64,000 bases of DNA from DASWJZ01 sp963805325. GTDB lineage: Bacteria; Pseudomonadota; Alphaproteobacteria; Rhizobiales; Afifellaceae. Positions 1 through 8,283 of this stretch are shown in pieces; position 1 is the stretch's first letter; each line of letters starts with the position of its first letter. Position numbers and translations under genes: made by a program. The notes under the pieces were generated by a model, which was given only the letters and a program-made list of their open reading frames with translations, was not told where the DNA came from and ran no database searches. The stretch is from contig CAWDTS010000008.1 in assembly GCA_963805325.1 (NCBI GenBank), positions 1-64,000 on the forward strand. The letters run 5' to 3'.

Positions 1-210
1 TGAGATCACGCTCGGCGGCTCCGGCGACGAGACGCGCCTCGATCGGCGAGATCGTCGGCAAGGGCTTCTCCACCGACGAGATCGTCGACGCGGTCGAGAC
101 GCTGGTCGACACCTATGTCGAGGCGCGCGAGCGCCGCCGAGCCGTTCCTCGAAACCTACCGCCGCCTCGGTCCGGCGCCGTTCAAGGAGGCGCTCTATGG
201 CGCTGCTTGA
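1..210 (+). CDS. cysI: Sulfite/nitrite reductase hemoprotein, C-terminal fragment (frameshifted)
   Basis: Only the 3' end lies in the window. Read with two frame corrections (near 35 and near 125-137), the fragment gives the family tail: a GGSGDE segment, then an ASIGEIVGKGFS segment, and a last stretch ending in PFKEALYGAA before TGA at 208-210. CysI reduces sulfite to sulfide in assimilatory sulfate reduction, using siroheme and a 4Fe-4S cluster. The next gene, cysH, begins inside or just after its end, as is usual for this operon. The two frame breaks within 200 bases are probably sequence errors, since all three pieces fit the family. It could instead be a decayed copy. The call rests on a short C-terminal stretch. 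Confidence 0.72.
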
Positions 211-960
211 GGCTTTCGCCGCACCGCTCGACGAGCAGAACCCGGCGCGGCGCACGCCGCGCTCCTGAACGAGCGCTACGCAAACTGGCGCACGCGCGAT
301 GTGCTCGACGATGTCATCCACCACGAGTTCGACGGCCACGTCGCGCTCGTCTCGAGCTTCGGCGCCAATTCCGTCGTGCTCCTGCATCTCGCCGCCTCGG
401 TCGATCCGCGCGTTCCCGTGATCTTCATCGACACCGGCAAGATGTTCGGCTCGACGCTGCGCTATCGCGACGAGATCGTCGCGCGGCTCGGGCTGACGGA
501 CGTGCGCGTCGCGCGGCCCGATCCGGCGACGCTCGCGACGCACGACACCAATTCCGGCCTCTGGCTGCGCGAGCCCGACAAATGCTGCGCAATCCGCAAG
601 GTGGCGCCGCTCGCGCGCGCGCTCTGTCGGGCTTCGACGCCTGGATCTCCGGGCGCAAGCGCTATCAGGGCGGCATGCGCGCCGCGCTGCCGCTGGTCGA
701 GGCGGACGGCGAGCGCATCAAGATCAACCCGCTCGCCGGCTGGTCGAAGGACGACCTCGCCGCCTATCGCGAAGCTTCACGATCTTCCCGAGCACCCGCT
801 CGTCGCGGACGGCTTCCGCTCGATCGGCTGCATGCCGTGCACGACGCGCGTCGGCGAAGGCGAGGACGAGCGCGACGGACGCTGGCGCGGCCGCGACAAG
901 ACCGAGTGCGGCATCCATTTCGGCCTCGCCGCTTTCGAGACGGACGGGAGCGGCATATGA
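197..960 (+). CDS. cysH: Phosphoadenylyl/adenylyl-sulfate reductase (frameshifted)
   Basis: CysH reduces APS or PAPS to sulfite with thiol reductant, the step before CysI. The reconstructed protein begins at ATG 197, reads into a second frame near 241, shifts near 628 and again near 773. The pieces contain the PP-loop segment VSSFGANSVVLLHLA, the IFIDTGKMF motif, a CC pair in EPDKCCAIRKV, a CxxC pair in IGCMPCTTRV and the C-terminal ECGIH motif carrying the catalytic Cys. The CC plus CxxC pattern predicts a 4Fe-4S cluster and hence preference for APS. It overlaps the DUF934 gene start by ATGA at 957-960. Three frame breaks in a protein with every motif intact point to sequence errors, but a pseudogene cannot be excluded. 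Confidence 0.85.
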
Positions 961-1557
961 GCGAGGCTCAATCCGATCGGCGCGTCTGGCACGACGGGGC
1001 TTTCCATCCCGACGAATGGGTGCGCCACACGCCCGACGCAGCACTGCTCGCCGGCGACTATCCGCTGCTCGTGCCGCTGAAGGACTTCCTTGCCGAGCCG
1101 GAGCGTTTCCTCGCGCATGAGGGACCGCTCGGGATCGAGATCGCAGCGGGCGACTCCGTCGACTCGCTGACGCCGCATCTTCAGCGGCTCGCGCTGATCG
1201 CGCTCGTCCTTTCCGAAATTCTCCGACGGCCGCGCCTACTCCACGGCGCGGCTTCTGCGCGAACGGCTGAGGTTTACGGGCGAGCTTCGCGCCGTCGGCG
1301 ACGTGCTCGCCGACCAGATCCCGCTGATGCGCCGCTGCGGCATCACGAGCTTCGAGGTCCACCACGCGCCCACGCGCGCCGCCCTCCGGGCCGGGCATCT
1401 CGCCGAGATGCATCACTATTACCAGCCGATCCCGACCGCCCCGCACGAGGCGCCGAGCGGCACGCGCCCGTGGCTGCAGGCAGCTTGCGAGCTAACCCTT
1501 GAAAGAACAGGCGCTTTTCGATATCTATCATTGGTAGATATCAAAGGTGCGACGTGA
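957..1557 (+). CDS. DUF934 family protein of the sulfate-reduction operon (frameshifted)
   Basis: DUF934 proteins are small proteins of unknown biochemical role found beside cysH and cysI in alphaproteobacteria; a role in assimilatory sulfite reduction is inferred from that context. The start ATG overlaps the cysH stop. The first part reads PLLVPLKDFLAEPERFL and GIEIAAGDSVDSL. After a frame change near 1215 the hallmark PKFSDGRAYSTARLLRERL follows, then GDVLADQIPLMRRCGI and an HHYYQP tail. The open frame runs to TGA at 1557, but the family normally ends soon after the PWL segment, and a vapBC operator-like palindrome lies at 1520-1542. The real end is therefore probably near 1495 with one more indel. 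Confidence 0.75.
1520..1542. promoter_or_regulatory. Palindromic operator upstream of vapBC
   Basis: Perfect inverted repeat with 8-base arms, GATATCTA at 1520-1527 and TAGATATC at 1535-1542, separated by 7 bases. It ends 11 bases before the vapB start codon. VapB antitoxins bind such palindromes to repress their own operon, so autoregulation is inferred. Confidence 0.6.
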
Positions 1558-1812
1558 GCAAGGCCAAGCTTTTCTGGACGGGGCGTTCGCAGGCGGTTCG
1601 CCTGCCGAAGGAATTCCGCTTCGAGGGCAACGAGGTGCAAATCCGTCGCCAGGGCAACACTGTCGTTCTCGAACCCGCTCGCAAAGGACACCACCAAGGA
1701 TTGGGCCTGGCTGGACGAGATTGCCGGAAAGTTCGGGGGCGACTTCATGCCTGAGGGGCGCGAGCAGCCGGAGACGCAGGAGCGACCTGAGCTCGACAAG
1801 CTCTTCAAATGA
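1554..1812 (+). CDS. vapB: VapB-type antitoxin, AbrB/SpoVT fold (frameshifted)
   Basis: The protein starts at GTG 1554 behind an AAAGG ribosome site. Its N-terminus, with KLFWTGRSQAVRLPKEFRF followed by GNEVQIRRQGNTVVLEP, is a clear AbrB-type DNA-binding domain of the VapB class. One extra C in the run near 1675 breaks the frame. Removing it restores a typical C-terminal toxin-binding region with DWAWLDEIAGKFGGDFM, ending in LDKLFK and TGA at 1810-1812. It overlaps the vapC start by ATGA. VapB neutralises the VapC nuclease and represses the operon with it. The reconstructed length is about 85 residues, normal for the family. Confidence 0.85.
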
Positions 1813-2214
1813 GCCGCTACATCCTCGATACGAACGTGATGATCGCCCTTTTGAAGGGCCGTCACCGGGCGCTCGAAGAGCGAATTCGTGCCGAGCAAGC
1901 CGACGCAATCTCGATTTCATCGATCGTCGCGTTCGAGCTCTATTTCGGGGCGTTCAATAGTGCGCAGGCGAAACGAGAATCTTGCTGTGCTCGGTACAGC
2001 TTCGCTTTCGCGATCCTGCCCTTTGACGCGAACGATGCGTTCCATGCAGGAGAAGCTCGCGCTTCTCTGCAAAGCAGAGGCACGCCGATCGGCCCGTTCG
2101 ACATCCTGATCGCCGGTCAGGCGCTGGCCCGCAACCTGACGCTTGTCACCAACAACACACGCGAGTTTCGTCGCGTAGCCGGGCCTGCAAGTCGAAGACT
2201 GGCTGGAGGGCTGA
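1809..2214 (+). CDS. vapC: VapC-type toxin, PIN-domain ribonuclease (frameshifted)
   Basis: VapC toxins are Mg-dependent PIN nucleases that usually cut tRNA or rRNA. The N-terminus YILDTNVMIALLKG carries the first PIN Asp; further acidic positions are in ISSIVAFELYFGA and the GPFDILIAGQALA segment; the typical TNNTREFRRV motif lies near the end. Two frame breaks are inferred: one near 1975, where the alternative frame gives KRNENLAVL, and one near 2180, after which GLQVEDWLEG and TGA at 2212-2214 appear. About 134 residues result, usual for the family. The open frame read without correction would run on to 2243. Partner is the overlapping vapB. Confidence 0.85.
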
Positions 2215-2220
2215 TCGCGC

Positions 2221-3663
2221 TTAGCGCACCAGCACGTTCCTGAACTGCCACGGGTCGCTCGTGTCGATGTCCTCCGGGAAGAACCCCGGCCGGTCGGTGA
2301 GCGGCGTCCAGTCGGTGTAGTAGCCTTTGACCGGTCCGAGATAGGGAAGCTGCACCTCAAGGCAGCGGCGGTAATCCATCTCGTCGGCCTCGACGATCCC
2401 CGCCTGCGGATTCTCCAGCGCCCAGACCATGCCGGCGAGCACCGCCGAGGTCACCTGCAGGCCGGTCGCGTTCTGGTGAGGCGCGAGGTCGCGCGCCTCG
2501 TCGATCGAGAGCTGCGAGCCGTACCAATAGGCGTTCTTGGCGTGGCCGTAGAGGAGCACGCCGAGCTCGTCGACGCCGTCGACGATCTCGGTCTCGTCGA
2601 GGATGTGGTGCTTCTCCTGCATCTTGCCGGCTCGGCCGAAGAGCTCGTGCAGCGACAGCACGGCATCGTTCGCCGGATGGTAGGCGTAGTGGCATGTCGG
2701 CCGATATTCGGGATCGAGCCCCTCTCCGACAGTGAAATAATCCGCGATCGAGACAGCCTCGTTGTGGGTGACGAGGAACCCGTATTGCGGTCCTGGCGTC
2801 GGGCACCACGTCCTGACCCGCGTATTCGCGCCCGGCTGCAACATATAGCGCGCCGCCTGGCATCCCGAGCCGGCGGGCTGGCTCCCCATGTTCTCGGGCA
2901 TCCACGTCTCGTGCGTGCCCCAGCCAAGCTCAGCCGGCTGCACGCCCTCGGAGAGAAAGCCTTCCACCGACCAGGTGTTGACGAAGACGTCCATCGGCTT
3001 CGGATTTTTCGCGCGCTGCGTATCGCGCTCGGCAATGTGCACGCCCTTCACGCCGAGGTCGCGCATCAGCCGCGCCCAGCCTTCCCGGTCCCGCGGCCCC
3101 GGCTCGTCGAAAGCGTGGCCCATGTCGCCCGCGAGATTGACCAGCGCCTTTTTGACGAACCACGACACCATGCCGGGATTGGCGCCGCAGCAGGAGACCG
3201 CAGTCGTCCCTCCAGGATTTTTGCGCTTCTCCGCCCGCACCGTTTCGCGCAGCGCGTAATTCGTGCGGGCGGCGTTTCCCATGCCCTTGTCGAAATAGAA
3301 GCCCGGCCAGGGCTCCACGACGGTATCGACGTAGGGCACGCCGATCTCGCGGCAAAGCCGCATGATGTCGAGCGAGGAAGTGTCGACGGAAAGGTTCACG
3401 CAGAACCCCTTGCCTCCGCCCTCCGTCAGAAGCGGCTCTAACAGATGCCGGTAGCGCTCGCGCGTGACCGCCTGATGGACGAAGCGGATGCCGTGCTCGT
3501 CGAGGAGCTTGCGGTCGCGGTCGTCCGGATCGACCACGACCATGCGGCTCTTGTCGAGCGTGAAGTGGCGCAGGATGAGCGGCAGCGTTCCCCGCCCGAT
3601 CGACCCGAACCCGATCATCACGATCGGGCCGTCTATCGTCCCGTGATTCGGCCACTTCGCCAT
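2221..3663 (-). CDS. hss: Homospermidine synthase
   Basis: 480 residues, complete. It makes sym-homospermidine from putrescine and/or spermidine in an NAD-dependent cytosolic reaction. The N-terminal Rossmann motif is IVMIGFGSIGRGTLPLI; further family segments are VNLSVDTSSLDIMRLC, VVEPWPGFYFD and SCCGANPGMVSWFVKKAL, typical of the bacterial homospermidine synthase branch of the saccharopine-dehydrogenase superfamily. Homospermidine is the main long polyamine of many rhizobia and related alphaproteobacteria, which fits the inferred host. The gene converges on vapC with 6 bases between the stops. The start ATG at 3661-3663 sits right before the conserved N-terminus. Confidence 0.93.
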   Translation of the reverse strand: MAKWPNHGTIDGPIVMIGFGSIGRGTLPLILRHFTLDKSRMVVVDPDDRDRKLLDEHGIRFVHQAVTRERYRHLLEPLLTEGGGKGFCVNLSVDTSSLDIMRLCREIGVPYVDTVVEPWPGFYFDKGMGNAARTNYALRETVRAEKRKNPGGTTAVSCCGANPGMVSWFVKKALVNLAGDMGHAFDEPGPRDREGWARLMRDLGVKGVHIAERDTQRAKNPKPMDVFVNTWSVEGFLSEGVQPAELGWGTHETWMPENMGSQPAGSGCQAARYMLQPGANTRVRTWCPTPGPQYGFLVTHNEAVSIADYFTVGEGLDPEYRPTCHYAYHPANDAVLSLHELFGRAGKMQEKHHILDETEIVDGVDELGVLLYGHAKNAYWYGSQLSIDEARDLAPHQNATGLQVTSAVLAGMVWALENPQAGIVEADEMDYRRCLEVQLPYLGPVKGYYTDWTPLTDRPGFFPEDIDTSDPWQFRNVLVR

Positions 3664-3744
3664 GCGGCTGCCCCCTCACCCGTTGAGCTTCGCCGCAGGA
3701 ACGCGACCCGCCGCGGCTTGTCAACTACGCCGCGCCGCCCTCTT

Positions 3745-4755
3745 TCAGAGCAGGAGCTGTGCCTTCGGGATATCGAGCTCGTATTGAATGCCTTCGGGGC
3801 GGAAGGTGAGCTCGGCCGCACCGCCGACCGAGGCGGGAACGACGTCGGTCAGCATCATCAGTCCAAAGCTTGGGCCGCTCGGCTCGCGCATCGCGGCGCT
3901 GCTCGTCTCCCGCCAGGAGAAGCGGTGGACGGCGGGCGCATCCGATTGCTTCTCGAAGCGCACCGACACGGCCCCGTCTTCCCGCGAAAGCGCACCGTAT
4001 TTGATCGCGTTGGTCGTCAGTTCGTGCAGCGCGAGGCCCACATATTGCGCGGCGTTGGGGCGAAGGAAGACGTTCTCGCCATCGACGATCACCGAAACGA
4101 GCTTCTCCTCCGCGTAGAGCGCTATCTGCGAGCGCACGAGATCGAAGATGCGGGCGCCGCGCCAGTCCGCGTCGGTCAGGACATCGTGCGCGCGCGACAG
4201 CGAGAAGAGCCGCCCGTTGAAGCGGCTCAGGAACTGCTGCGTCGAGGACGCCGTCTGCGCGGTCTGGCGTGCGATGCCCTGGATCACCGAGAGCAGGTTC
4301 TTGGAGCGGTGCGCCAGCTCACGGAGCACGATCCGAAGGTGCTCCTCCTGCACCTTGCTCTCCGTGACATCGACGAACGAAGCGACTGTCCCGGCAAGTT
4401 GGCCGTGCTCGTAATAAGGGCGCACGCCGACATCGTACCAGCGCACGCCCCGCGTTCCCTCAAGTTCAAGCGCGAAGTCCGCTGGCTCCCCGCTCTCGAT
4501 TACCTTGCGCTTCGCCTCGGCAAGCTGGTCGGCGGCCACGCGGCTGAGCAAATCGGCGTCGAGGCGGCCAACCAGCCCGGTCGGGAGCTCGCCGGGCGGA
4601 TTGAAGAGCCACGTATAGCGCCCTTCGAGATCGGTTGCGGCGACGGTGATGCGGGAACCGATAAGCGCCGCTTCGCACCGTGACCAGTGGGCGTGCGATA
4701 GACGCGCCGTCTGCTCGTCAGGTTCATTGTCGGGGTCTACGCGTCGCGCGGCCAT
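3745..4755 (-). CDS. PAS-domain HWE-family sensor histidine kinase
   Basis: 336 residues, no membrane segment seen, so probably a cytosolic sensor. Residues about 30-130 form a PAS domain (ATDLEGRYTWLFNPP to VDVTESK). The H box is RELAHRSKNLLSVIQGIAR with His149 as phosphoacceptor; the N box is HELTTNAIKYGAL (244-256); a W281-x-E283 motif defines the HWE class. It lies 120 bases downstream of phyR on the same strand. HWE kinases next to phyR commonly control the general stress response by setting PhyR phosphorylation, so PhyR is the likely partner (inference). No sigma-EcfG type promoter was found in the gap before it, so co-transcription with phyR or its own promoter are both possible. Confidence 0.9.
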   Translation of the reverse strand: MAARRVDPDNEPDEQTARLSHAHWSRCEAALIGSRITVAATDLEGRYTWLFNPPGELPTGLVGRLDADLLSRVAADQLAEAKRKVIESGEPADFALELEGTRGVRWYDVGVRPYYEHGQLAGTVASFVDVTESKVQEEHLRIVLRELAHRSKNLLSVIQGIARQTAQTASSTQQFLSRFNGRLFSLSRAHDVLTDADWRGARIFDLVRSQIALYAEEKLVSVIVDGENVFLRPNAAQYVGLALHELTTNAIKYGALSREDGAVSVRFEKQSDAPAVHRFSWRETSSAAMREPSGPSFGLMMLTDVVPASVGGAAELTFRPEGIQYELDIPKAQLLL

Positions 4756-4875
4756 GACACTCCTAATTGCGCCGAGCGGCCGCTACCGAGTTCCCCGCCG
4801 CCGCGCGCGTTACCCCCGCCTAGGCGGCGGAGGTTCCCGACACGCCTGCCGCCACCGCCCGCTCTGAACGTCTTT

Positions 4876-5664
4876 TCACCGCTCCGCATGACTTTCAAAA
4901 AACAACGCCTGACTGATCACCGCCTTTACGGTTTCCGGCTGGAACGGCTTGGTGATCAGGAACGCCGGCTCCGGTCGCTCTCCGGTCAACAGCCGCTCAG
5001 GGTAGGCCGTGATGAAGACGACCGGCACCGAGAAGGAACCGAGCATCTCGTTCACCGCGTCGAGGCCGGAGCTGCCGTCGGCGAGTTGAATGTCGGCGAG
5101 CACCAGCCCGGGCCTGTTCTTCTCGACTGCGTTGATCGCCTCCGTGCGCGTGCGCGCGATTGCCTCGACACGATGACCGAGCGACTGCACGAGGGATTCG
5201 ATGTCCATGGCAATGAGCGGTTCGTCCTCGATGATGAGAACGTTGGTCGCCACCTGCTCGGCAATCTCGCGTCCGGCCTGGTCGATAAGTTCGGCGACCG
5301 AGGCCTCCGACTTGCCAAGGATCTCGGCGATCTCGGAGGAGGAAAAGTCTTCCACCGCCATCAGGAGGAAGGCCTGCCGCGGCAAGGGCGTCAGCGCTTC
5401 GAGACGGCGCGAGGTGTCGTCCAGCTCGTCGGGCGAGAAGGAATCCTTTTCGAGATTGATCCCGATCGAGTTCCACATTCGGCAGAAGGCCTTGAACAGC
5501 TCGACACGCGGCGCGTTCTTGGCGTCGAACAGCTTCGGATCCGCGATCAGCATCTCAAGGACGTTCGCCACATAGGTGTCGCCGCTCTTTTGCCCGCCGG
5601 TAAGCGCGCGGGCAAAACGGCGGAGATAGGGAAGATGCGGAGCGGTATCGGCGACGAGGGACAT
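4876..5664 (-). CDS. phyR: General stress response regulator PhyR
   Basis: 262 residues from ATG 5662-5664. Residues 1-130 are a sigma-factor-like domain (LPYLRRFARALTG, then LTPLPRQAFLL and a region-4-like EIAEILGKSEASV). Residues 140-262 are a receiver domain with acidic pocket E146/D147/E148, phosphoacceptor Asp191 in LVLADIQLAD and Lys in LITKPF. On phosphorylation PhyR binds the anti-sigma factor NepR and frees EcfG, the partner-switch stress pathway of alphaproteobacteria. A longer open frame reaches 5844, but the conserved N-terminus starts at this Met, and a sigma-EcfG type promoter lies about 50 bases upstream. nepR and ecfG are not in the window; zwf occupies the divergent position. 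Confidence 0.95.
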   Translation of the reverse strand: MSLVADTAPHLPYLRRFARALTGGQKSGDTYVANVLEMLIADPKLFDAKNAPRVELFKAFCRMWNSIGINLEKDSFSPDELDDTSRRLEALTPLPRQAFLLMAVEDFSSSEIAEILGKSEASVAELIDQAGREIAEQVATNVLIIEDEPLIAMDIESLVQSLGHRVEAIARTRTEAINAVEKNRPGLVLADIQLADGSSGLDAVNEMLGSFSVPVVFITAYPERLLTGERPEPAFLITKPFQPETVKAVISQALFFESHAER

Positions 5665-5710
5665 GCAGAGGACCTTGGTCGTTGACGGGAAAGGCGCTTG
5701 TAGACATCGA

Positions 5711-5736
5711 AACGGTCTGTTGCGACGCGCGGTTCC
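5711..5736 (-). promoter_or_regulatory. Sigma-EcfG type promoter for phyR
   Basis: On the minus strand the sequence is GGAAC (5736-5732), a 17-base spacer, then CGTT (5714-5711). This matches the known alphaproteobacterial EcfG consensus GGAAC-N16/17-CGTT. The predicted start of transcription is near 5704, giving a leader of about 40 bases before the phyR ATG at 5664. It predicts positive feedback of the general stress response on phyR. Confidence 0.75.
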
Positions 5737-5890
5737 CGAGATTCTTTGCCGGCGACGGATTTTCGGGATTTGCCCGGCCCGGCGGCTCGATGCGAGCCTT
5801 GTCGCCCATCGTTTCGAGCCGTGCAAGCGCGTGTTGCGCCGCAATAGGGTTCGGTCTAGACCGCAAACGCCCGCGCTCCGGAGGCCCGCC

Positions 5891-7364
5891 TTGACTTACC
5901 GCCTGATTCCCGTGCCGACCTTCGACTACGTCGTGTTCGGAGCAACCGGCGACCTCGCGCGCCGCAAGCTGATGCCCGCGCTCTATCATCGCCTGCGCGA
6001 CGGGCAGGTGCAGGACGGCAGCCGCATCATCGGCGTCTCGCGGCGGGAGCTTTCCGACGACGAGTACCGCGCCATGGTCCGCGAGGCGCTCGACCAGTTC
6101 CTGCCGGCTGAGGACAAGGACGCCGCGACCATCGACCGCTTCCTCGGGATGGTCTTCTACGTCGCCGCCGACGTCTCGGCCGACACCGGATGGGATCGCC
6201 TGGCGAAGCTCCTTGAGGAGGGCGCCGACAGGGTGCGCGCCTTCTACCTGGCGGTTGGGCCGGACCTCTTCGCCGAGATCTGCGCCGGCATCGGAAGCCA
6301 CGGCCTTGTGACGCCCGAGACCCGCGTCGTCATCGAGAAGCCGGTCGGCAAGAACCTCGCATCTGCCGAAAAAGTGAATGAGCAGGTGGGAGCAGTCTTC
6401 GCCGAGCGTCAGGTTTTTCGCATCGACCACTATCTCGGCAAGGAGACGGTGCAGAACCTGATGGTGCTGCGCTTCGGCAACGTGCTTTACGAGCCGCTGT
6501 GGAATTCCGCCCATATCGACCACGTGCAGATCACCGTGGGCGAGACGATCGGCGTCGGCTCGCGCGGCGGCTACTACGACACGTCGGGCGCCACGCGCGA
6601 CATGGTCCAAAATCACATGCTGCAGCTCCTCTGCCTTGTGGCGATGGAGCCGCCGGACAGCTTCGACGCCAATGCGGTCCGCGACGAGAAGCTGAAAATC
6701 CTGAAGGCGCTGAAGCCGATCACCGGCGACGACGCCGACTTCATGACGGTGCGCGGGCAGTATCGCGCCGGCGCGGCGGACGGCAGCGCGGTTCCGGGCT
6801 ATCTGGAGGAGATCGGCGAAGGAGAAGAGCAACACGGAGACCTTCGTGGCGCTCAAGGCCGAGATCTCGAACTGGCGCTGGGCCGGCGTGCCCTTCTACC
6901 TTCGCACCGGAAAGCGCCTGCCGGTGCGCATGTCGGAGATCGTCATCGCCTTCAAGCCGATCCCGCACTCGATCTTCCCGAAGGACGCCGGCACCGTCGA
7001 GGCCAACCGGCTCGTGCTCCGGCTGCAGCCGGACGAGGGCGTGAAGCAGTGGATTATGATCAAGGATCCCGGGCCTGGCGGGATGCGGGTGCGCCACGTG
7101 CCGCTCGACATGAGCTTCGCCGCCGCCTTCAAGGCGCGCAATCCCGACGCCTATGAGCGCCTCCTGCTCGACGTGGTCAGGGGCAACCAGACGCTCTTCA
7201 TGCGCCGCGACGAGGTGGAAGCGGCGTGGCGCTGGATCGACCCCATCCGCGAAGCCTGGGAGACCTCGGGGACCGCGCCCAAACCCTATGTCGCGGGAAG
7301 CTGGGGCCCCTCGGCCGCGATCGCACTGATCGAGCGCGACGGCCGCACCTGGCACGAGGAATAG
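5891..7364 (+). CDS. zwf: Glucose-6-phosphate 1-dehydrogenase (frameshifted)
   Basis: Zwf oxidises glucose-6-phosphate to 6-phosphogluconolactone with NAD(P)+, the entry to the Entner-Doudoroff route whose later genes edd and eda lie 7-9 kb downstream. Visible motifs are the nucleotide-binding FGATGDLARRKLMPALY, EKPVGKNL, the active-site RIDHYLGKE with its catalytic His, and RTGKRLP. One base is missing or extra near 6822; the alternative frame restores EKSNTETFVALKAEISNWRW and the full C-terminus to TAG at 7362-7364. The TTG at 5891 is the likely start, with GTG 5912 as alternative; the open frame extends further upstream without homology. Reconstructed length is about 490 residues, normal for Zwf. 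Confidence 0.92.
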
Positions 7365-7366
7365 AA

Positions 7367-7381
7367 GGCGGCGTCTCCGCC
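7367..7381 (+). terminator. Short hairpin just after zwf
   Basis: GGCGG and CCGCC arms with a 5-base loop start three bases after the zwf stop. There is no T-run, so it may be only a weak or factor-dependent terminator element. Confidence 0.25.
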
Positions 7382-7552
7382 CACGATGTTCAGGTCGAGG
7401 GCCGCGCGTTAAACGCAGGATGCGGCTCGTCATTCGCCGCGCGGGCCTTCGATCCGAACAGGCGCGAACAGACGCGTGTTCGGGACGGAGCGCGCCCGCG
7501 AGCCGATCAAAACAGGCGATCCTCGCATCGGCGACGTTGAACAGCGCGGCCG

Positions 7553-7690
7553 GCCCTCTCCCCCCTTGCGGGGGAGAGACGGAGAGGGGGAAGGACACTG
7601 CCGCGCCTTCATCTTTCCCCTCATCCCCTGCCCCTCTCCCGCCCCTTCGAGGCACGCCTGCGCGTGCACCTCAGGATGAGGGGGAGGGAA
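7553..7690. repeat. REP-like palindromic repeat cluster A
   Basis: The zwf to HTH-gene gap (7365-7739) has no convincing gene. It holds two palindromic modules. The first, near 7556-7580, has the core CCCCCTTGCGGGGG. The second, 7642-7684, has outer arms CCCCTTCGAGG and CCTCAGGATGAGGGG. Related modules recur at 11836-12101, 20519-20545, 25843-25976 and 26610-26708, so this is a dispersed family of extragenic palindromes. Confidence 0.75.
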
Positions 7691-7739
7691 CGCGCGTTGA
7701 TTTATCCCCGCCGGCCGGGAGCGGGTTAGACATCGCGCC

Positions 7740-8237
7740 ATGCCGCACGCGTCGCGCTATCCGCTTCAGACGATCGAAGCCGCCCGCACCCTCTACCGCG
7801 AGGGGACGCGCGTGCGCGACATCGCGGCCGCGACCGGCATGAGCGTCGGCGCGCTCTATTATCACCTCGACGGCCACAGCCTGCCTGGGCTCGAGCCACC
7901 CCGCCTGCCGCGCCGGCGCGAGGTGGAGCGCGCGACGCTGCCGGGCCCGTCGCGCGGACGACAGCGGCTCGCGGCGCGGCTTTTCAGGGCGGCCGAGCGG
8001 CAGGCGCGGAAGATCGAGCGCTCGCTCACCTGGGATTTCCAGCGCAAGGAGGACCGCGCGCTCGACCTTGCTGCGCTGCGCGAGCTGACGCGCATCCTGC
8101 GCGACCTTTCCGTGCTGGAGGATTCGTCCGCCGCGCCGGGCGGAAGGAAGGCGCGCGGGGAGCGCAGCGTCGAGCACGAGCAGGCGCTGGCGGTGGAGGG
8201 ACGCGCGGTGGTGGTGAGCCGGGTGACGACCGGATAA
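7740..8237 (+). CDS. Hypothetical protein with N-terminal helix-turn-helix
   Basis: 165 residues; function not recognised. Residues about 10-38 (TIEAARTLYREGTRVRDIAA then MSVGALYYHL) look like a helix-turn-helix of the kind seen in resolvase tails or TetR-type proteins. The rest is rich in Arg and Ala and has helical stretches such as LARELFRAAERQ-like and LAALRELTRILRDLSVLE segments, with no enzyme motif. It lies between a palindromic repeat array and the Gabija genes, converging on gajB with 46 bases between. A regulator or small phage/plasmid-derived DNA-binding protein is possible. The reading frame is clean and codon use resembles the core genome, so it is likely real. Confidence 0.6.
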   Translation: MPHASRYPLQTIEAARTLYREGTRVRDIAAATGMSVGALYYHLDGHSLPGLEPPRLPRRREVERATLPGPSRGRQRLAARLFRAAERQARKIERSLTWDFQRKEDRALDLAALRELTRILRDLSVLEDSSAAPGGRKARGERSVEHEQALAVEGRAVVVSRVTTG

Positions 8238-8283
8238 GAGGGCTGTTGTCCGTCCTGCACCGAAGGCGTTCAATAACCGATCG

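Noticed and set aside
1215..1230. Programmed ribosomal frameshift in the sulfate operon genes
   Set aside because: No slippery heptamer or pseudoknot was seen, and similar breaks occur in many unrelated genes, which fits indel errors better.
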